A DNA stretch of 48,391 nt, from the NCBI RefSeq assembly GCF_017351175.1, contig NZ_JAFMPN010000021.1, forward strand, positions 422-48,812, in the 5' to 3' direction. Source of the stretch: Desulfovibrio sp. Huiquan2017 (GTDB lineage: Bacteria; Desulfobacterota; Desulfovibrionia; Desulfovibrionales; Desulfovibrionaceae). Below, one piece after another: positions 44,725 to 48,391 of the stretch. The notes under the pieces were generated by a model. It worked only from the letters and a program-made list of their open reading frames with translations. It did not search any database and was not told the DNA's origin. The first letter of the stretch is position 1. Each line of letters starts with the position of its first letter. Both the position numbers and the translations under genes were made by a program.

Positions 44725-45767
44725 ATCGGCGATCCTTCGGCACCACGGGCGACGGGACCCCGGTGGAACTGTTCACCCTGGCCAACGGAGCGGGCATGGA
44801 GGCGGACATCTGCACCTACGGCGGCGCCTTGGTCCGGCTGACCGCGCCCGACCGCGATGGCGTCCCGGCCGATGTTGTCCTGGGGTACGACGATCTTGAC
44901 GGCTACCTGAACGACGCCTGTTGCTTCGGGCGGCTGGTGGGCCGGGTGGCCAACCGCATCGGCGGGGCGCGCCTGGTTCTGGACGGCGAGACCTTTGCGC
45001 TCGACCGCAACGACGGCCGCAATCACCTGCATGGCGGGAGCGGCGGGTTTCACAGCCGGGTCTGGGAGGCGGAGCCTGTCGAAACCGAAAGCGGCTCCGG
45101 ACTGGCCCTGACCTACAAGAGCCGCGACGGGGAGCAGGGCTACCCCGGCAACCTGACGGTCTCGGCGGTTTACGTCCTGACCGGCGACGGGTTGCGTCTC
45201 GATTTTTCGGCGACCACGGACCGGACCACGGTCGTCAATCTGACCGCGCACCCCTATTTCAATCTGACCGGGCGGCCCGGCACGGATTGCCTCGATCACA
45301 TCCTGACCATTCCGGCCCAGCGCTTTCTGGCCACGAACCGGGAAATGATCCCCACGGGGGACTTGGCCGAAGTTGCCGGAACCCCAATGGATTTTAGAAT
45401 AGGGACGGCCGTGGGCGCGCGTCTCGGACAGGATTTTCCCCCCCTGGCCTTCGGCGGGGGGTACGACCATTGCTTCGTTCTCGACGAGCGGAACGGGCTG
45501 AAGCTCGCGGGGGCGGTGTTCGAGCCCCGCTCCGGCCGGGGCCTGGAGGTCTGGACCACCCAGCCGTGCGTCCAGTTCTATTCCGGCAATCATATCCCGG
45601 AAGGGTTGCCCGGCAAGGGCGGTGCGGTGTATGGTGAGAGGTCGGGACTGTGTCTGGAGCCCCAAGGGTTCGTGGACGCGCCGGGCCATGCCGCCTTCCC
45701 CCAGGTGACGCTGCGCCCCGGGCAAATATGTAATCAAACGATTTTGTATAATTTTTTCGTTAAGTAG
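44715..45767 (+). CDS. galM: Aldose 1-epimerase (galactose mutarotase)
   Basis: 350 aa. Family motifs: GRVANRIGGARLVLDG, NHLHGG followed by FHSRVWEA, VNLTAHPYFNL (catalytic His), and the late GYDHCFVL and QFYSGN. It interconverts alpha and beta galactose for GalK. AAGGAGG four bases before ATG 44715; the start overlaps the regulator stop by ten bases. Confidence 0.93.
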   Translation: MSLNRRSFGTTGDGTPVELFTLANGAGMEADICTYGGALVRLTAPDRDGVPADVVLGYDDLDGYLNDACCFGRLVGRVANRIGGARLVLDGETFALDRNDGRNHLHGGSGGFHSRVWEAEPVETESGSGLALTYKSRDGEQGYPGNLTVSAVYVLTGDGLRLDFSATTDRTTVVNLTAHPYFNLTGRPGTDCLDHILTIPAQRFLATNREMIPTGDLAEVAGTPMDFRIGTAVGARLGQDFPPLAFGGGYDHCFVLDERNGLKLAGAVFEPRSGRGLEVWTTQPCVQFYSGNHIPEGLPGKGGAVYGERSGLCLEPQGFVDAPGHAAFPQVTLRPGQICNQTILYNFFVK

Positions 45768-45803
45768 CACAGCAATGTGCGCAGGCAAAAAGAGACGGTG
45801 AAC

Positions 45804-46901
45804 ATGGCGAACGTGCAATTGAAGAAGGTGGTCAAACGATTCGGCGATGTGGAGGTGGTCCACGGCATCGATCTCGGCATCCAGGATGACGAATTTATCG
45901 TTCTGGTCGGACCCTCGGGGTGCGGCAAGTCCACGGTGCTGCGCATGATCGCGGGGCTGGAGCCGATCACCAGCGGCGAGGTGTTCATCGGCGACCGGGT
46001 GGTCAACCAGGTCTCGCCCAAGGATCGGAACGTGGCCATGGTCTTCCAGAACTATGCCCTGTATCCGCACATGTCCGTGCGCGAGAACATGGGCTTTTCG
46101 CTGAAGATGCGCGGCAAGGGGGCGGACGAGATCGAGGACAAGGTGAACGAGGCTTCCAGGGTTTTGGAATTGACGCCGTACCTGGACCGCAAGCCGTCGG
46201 AACTGTCCGGCGGCCAGCGCCAGCGCGTGGCCATGGGCCGGGCCATCGTCCGGCAGCCGGACGTCTTCCTGTTCGACGAGCCCCTGTCCAACCTGGATGC
46301 ACAGTTGCGCACCCAGATGCGCATGGAGCTGCGGAAAATGCACCTGCGGCTGGCGACCACGACCATCTACGTGACCCACGACCAGATCGAGGCCATGACC
46401 CTGGCCGACCGCATCGTCATCCTCAAGGACGGCTATATCCAGCAGGTGGGCACGCCCATCGAGGTCTTCGAGCGGCCCGTCAATGTCTTTGTCGCCCGGT
46501 TCATCGGCAATCCCCCCATGAACATCCTCGACGGGACCTTCCACAAGAAGGACGGCGACCGCTACGTGCAGGTCGGCCCGTCGAAATTTCCCGTGGTCGA
46601 GGGCCAAAGCGACTCCTTCCAGGACGGCGCTCCCGTGTTCGTGGGCATCCGCCCGGACTCCATCAAGATGGGCGACGGCATCAAGAAACTGCCCGAGGCC
46701 TGGATGTGTCAAGGCGAGGTGGTGGTCTCGGAGATCCTCGGCGGACACTCCCACCTGGAGATCGTCGTGGACGGCGAGAATCAGCTTATCGCCGAGGTCG
46801 AGGGCCGGGTGGTGGCCCACCCCGGAGAGATCGTGCCCATCGGTTTCGAGTTCAACCGGATGGTTTTGTTCGACCCCGAGACGCAGAAAGCTGTTTATTA
46901 A
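45804..46901 (+). CDS. Sugar ABC transporter ATP-binding protein (UgpC/MalK type)
   Basis: 365 aa. Walker [10 protein letters not shown] (36-44), Q-loop [16 protein letters not shown], signature [14 protein letters not shown], Walker [13 protein letters not shown] and the H-loop [10 protein letters not shown], then a C-terminal OB-type MOI domain (about 240-365), the MalK architecture. It drives a CUT1 sugar importer with the binding protein and permease downstream. The start has only a weak ribosome-binding site; it lies 36 bases after galM, so it may be part of the gal transcript. Confidence 0.92.
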   Translation: MANVQLKKVVKRFGDVEVVHGIDLGIQDDEFIVLVGPSGCGKSTVLRMIAGLEPITSGEVFIGDRVVNQVSPKDRNVAMVFQNYALYPHMSVRENMGFSLKMRGKGADEIEDKVNEASRVLELTPYLDRKPSELSGGQRQRVAMGRAIVRQPDVFLFDEPLSNLDAQLRTQMRMELRKMHLRLATTTIYVTHDQIEAMTLADRIVILKDGYIQQVGTPIEVFERPVNVFVARFIGNPPMNILDGTFHKKDGDRYVQVGPSKFPVVEGQSDSFQDGAPVFVGIRPDSIKMGDGIKKLPEAWMCQGEVVVSEILGGHSHLEIVVDGENQLIAEVEGRVVAHPGEIVPIGFEFNRMVLFDPETQKAVY

Positions 46902-46980
46902 TTTTTCAGTGTAACAACTGATCGAGTTAATTGATTTTTGATTGAATGAAGTTGAATCTGCAAACCTTTAGGAGGTACGT

Positions 46981-48237
46981 ATGAGAAAGGCTTTTGCGAA
47001 AATGTTGGTCGTGTTTGCGGCCGCGCTGCTGATCGGCGCTCCGCAGGCCGCCCAGGCAAGTGATCTGAAGGGTGATCTGGAGATTTTCTCTTGGTGGGCA
47101 GGTGACGAGGGCCCGGCCCTGGCCGCCCTGATCGACATTTACAAGCAACAGAACCCCGGCGTGAACGTGATCAACGCCACCGTGACCGGCGGTTCCGGCG
47201 TCAACGCCCAGGCCGTGCTCAAGACCCGCATGCTTGGCGGCGAGCCGCCGGATTCCTTCCAGGTCCACGCCGGCCAGGAGCTCATCGGCACCTGGGTCAA
47301 GGCCGACCGCATGGAGGACCTGACGCCGCTGTTCAAGGAGCAGGGCTGGATGGAGGTCTTCCCCGAAGGATTGATCAAGCTCATCGGCACCGACAAGGGC
47401 ATCTGGTCCGTGCCGGTCAACATCCACCGCTCCAACGTCATGTGGTACGTGCCCGCCAACCTGAAGAAGTGGGGCGTGGAAGCTCCCAAGACGTGGGACG
47501 ACTTCTTCGCCGCCGCCGAGAAGCTGAAGGCGCAGGGCGTCGTGCCTCTGGCCCTGGCCCAAAACTGGACCGCCAACCACCTGTGGGAATCCGTGGCCCT
47601 GGCCTCCATGGGCGCGGACAACTGGGACGCCCTGTGGGCGGGCAAGCTGTCCTTCGATTCCCCCGAAGTGGTCAAGGCGTGGGAACTGTTCGGCAAGGTT
47701 TTGCAGTACACCAACTCGGACGCTTCCTCCCTTTCCTGGCAGCAGGCCACGGACATGGTCGTTGACGGCCGCGCCGCCTTCAACATCATGGGCGACTGGG
47801 CCGCGGGCTACATGTCCACCACCAAGAAGCTCGCCCCGGGCGAAGGCTACGGCTGGATCGCTTCTCCCGGCACCACCGGCACCTTCATGTTCCTGGCCGA
47901 CTCCTTCGGCCTGCCCAAGGGCGCTCCGCACCGCGCCAACGCCATTGCCTGGCTTAAGGTCCTGGGTTCCAAGGAAGGCGCGGACGCCTTCAACCCGCTC
48001 AAGGGTTCCATCTCGGCCCGCAAGGATTCCGACCTGTCCAAGTACAACGTCTACTCTCAGGACGCGGCCAAGGATTGGAGCAGCAACCGCGTGGTCGGCT
48101 CCCTGGCCCACGGCGTTGCCGCCAACGATACCTTCAAGAACGGTTTCGCCTCCATCATGGAGATGTTCTTGAAGACCAAGAACCCCCAAGCCGCTTCCAA
48201 GGCCTGCGCTCAGCTCGCCAAGAAGGCTGGCATCTAG
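46981..48237 (+). CDS. Sugar ABC transporter substrate-binding protein
   Basis: 418 aa. Signal peptide 1-26 (QAAQA before SDLKG) without a lipobox cysteine. [35 protein letters not shown] and [14 protein letters not shown] are typical of the glucose/mannose-type CUT1 receptors. TAGGAGG six bases before the ATG makes this a strongly translated gene, and its codon choice is biased. Follows the ATPase by 79 bases in an AT-rich gap. The ligand is probably a hexose such as galactose or glucose. Confidence 0.9.
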   Translation: MRKAFAKMLVVFAAALLIGAPQAAQASDLKGDLEIFSWWAGDEGPALAALIDIYKQQNPGVNVINATVTGGSGVNAQAVLKTRMLGGEPPDSFQVHAGQELIGTWVKADRMEDLTPLFKEQGWMEVFPEGLIKLIGTDKGIWSVPVNIHRSNVMWYVPANLKKWGVEAPKTWDDFFAAAEKLKAQGVVPLALAQNWTANHLWESVALASMGADNWDALWAGKLSFDSPEVVKAWELFGKVLQYTNSDASSLSWQQATDMVVDGRAAFNIMGDWAAGYMSTTKKLAPGEGYGWIASPGTTGTFMFLADSFGLPKGAPHRANAIAWLKVLGSKEGADAFNPLKGSISARKDSDLSKYNVYSQDAAKDWSSNRVVGSLAHGVAANDTFKNGFASIMEMFLKTKNPQAASKACAQLAKKAGI

Positions 48238-48254
48238 TTTGAGAATATGAACCA

Positions 48255-48292
48255 GCCGCGGCGCGCCGGGGAACGTCCCGGCGCGGCGCGGC
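48255..48292 (+). other. Strong hairpin between binding protein and permease genes
   Basis: GCCGCG + CGCGCCGGG (48255-48270) pairs with CCCGGCGCG + CGCGGC (48277-48292) with a single G-G mismatch and a GAACGT loop. No T-run follows, so it is more likely a 3' mRNA stabiliser or partial attenuator that keeps the receptor made in excess of the permeases. Confidence 0.7.
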
Positions 48293-48312
48293 CCGACACA
48301 TCGGATTAGCTT

Positions 48313-48391
48313 ATGCGGGAAGCCTCGCTCGACAAGTTGAAAGCGTTCCTGACGCTCCTGCCGTCCATGATCCTCATCGGCGTCTTCGTCT
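48313..48391 (+). CDS. Sugar ABC transporter permease, N-terminal part
   Basis: Cut by the window end; 26 codons seen (MREASLDKLKAFLTLLPSM then ILIGVFV). A basic-amphipathic start followed by a hydrophobic helix is typical of CUT1 permeases, and the position after the binding protein fits. The ribosome-binding site is weak, and the start might be a few codons downstream. Confidence 0.65.
   Translation, partial: MREASLDKLKAFLTLLPSMILIGVFV

Overview
The window is high-GC, gene-dense and looks like a chromosomal segment of a Desulfovibrio-like deltaproteobacterium (Desulfovibrionaceae/Desulfobacterota). The grounds are a type III glutamine synthetase, several PAS and Cache sensor kinases, and above all a complete and extended GAK cassette. 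GAK is an uncharacterised gene set (ATP-grasp, amphi-Trp, HprK-related kinase) known mainly from that lineage. No rRNA, tRNA or CRISPR array was seen.

Layout. 15-3586: envelope and ion genes (YceI, a LapA-like membrane protein, CorA, an MscS channel, a tiny PLDc_N membrane protein). 3608-6057: an operon of a RimB-like retropepsin fold protein, RimK and a zinc acyl-hydrolase, probably a peptide or amino-acid tagging and untagging set. 6137-15632: an SLC13-type transporter and a sensory block (hybrid kinase with five PAS domains, TorT-like periplasmic protein, Cache kinase, opposing REC-kinase). 15734-20414: a BMP-type nucleoside ABC importer. 20800-22774: greA, a strong terminator, and an RluA-type pseudouridine synthase whose usual N-terminal domain is a separate gene. 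23183-25366: type III glutamine synthetase behind a 400-base AT-rich leader, followed by two giant palindromes. 25735-28350: a 2.6 kb element bounded by 24-bp perfect inverted repeats, holding a truncated ISL3-type transposase and an AT-richer chemoreceptor gene.

28488-37272 (minus strand) is the most interesting part: eleven tightly packed genes in one operon. In transcription order they are an XXXCH protein, a PHP-like metal hydrolase, amphi-Trp 1, a PhoU-APH fusion, the GAK ATP-grasp enzyme, HprK-related kinase B, a CofD-like protein, amphi-Trp 2 with an H1-like tail, a 61-aa protein, an orphan ParA ATPase and amphi-Trp 3. The three amphi-Trp proteins register without gaps, with the family Trp at residue 71 in each, which fixes their starts. 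The XXXCH protein appears to begin with a divergent copy of the same domain.

37456-48391: a secreted 5'-nucleotidase, a Gfo/Idh/MocA oxidoreductase, the nucleoside phosphorylase PpnP, a small unknown, then a Leloir galactose operon (galT, galK, LacI-type regulator, galM) behind a GalR/LacI-type operator pair. The ATPase, binding protein and start of a permease of a sugar ABC importer follow. The nucleotidase, the BMP importer and PpnP together make a plausible nucleoside salvage set, and the gal genes plus ABC importer a sugar uptake and use set.
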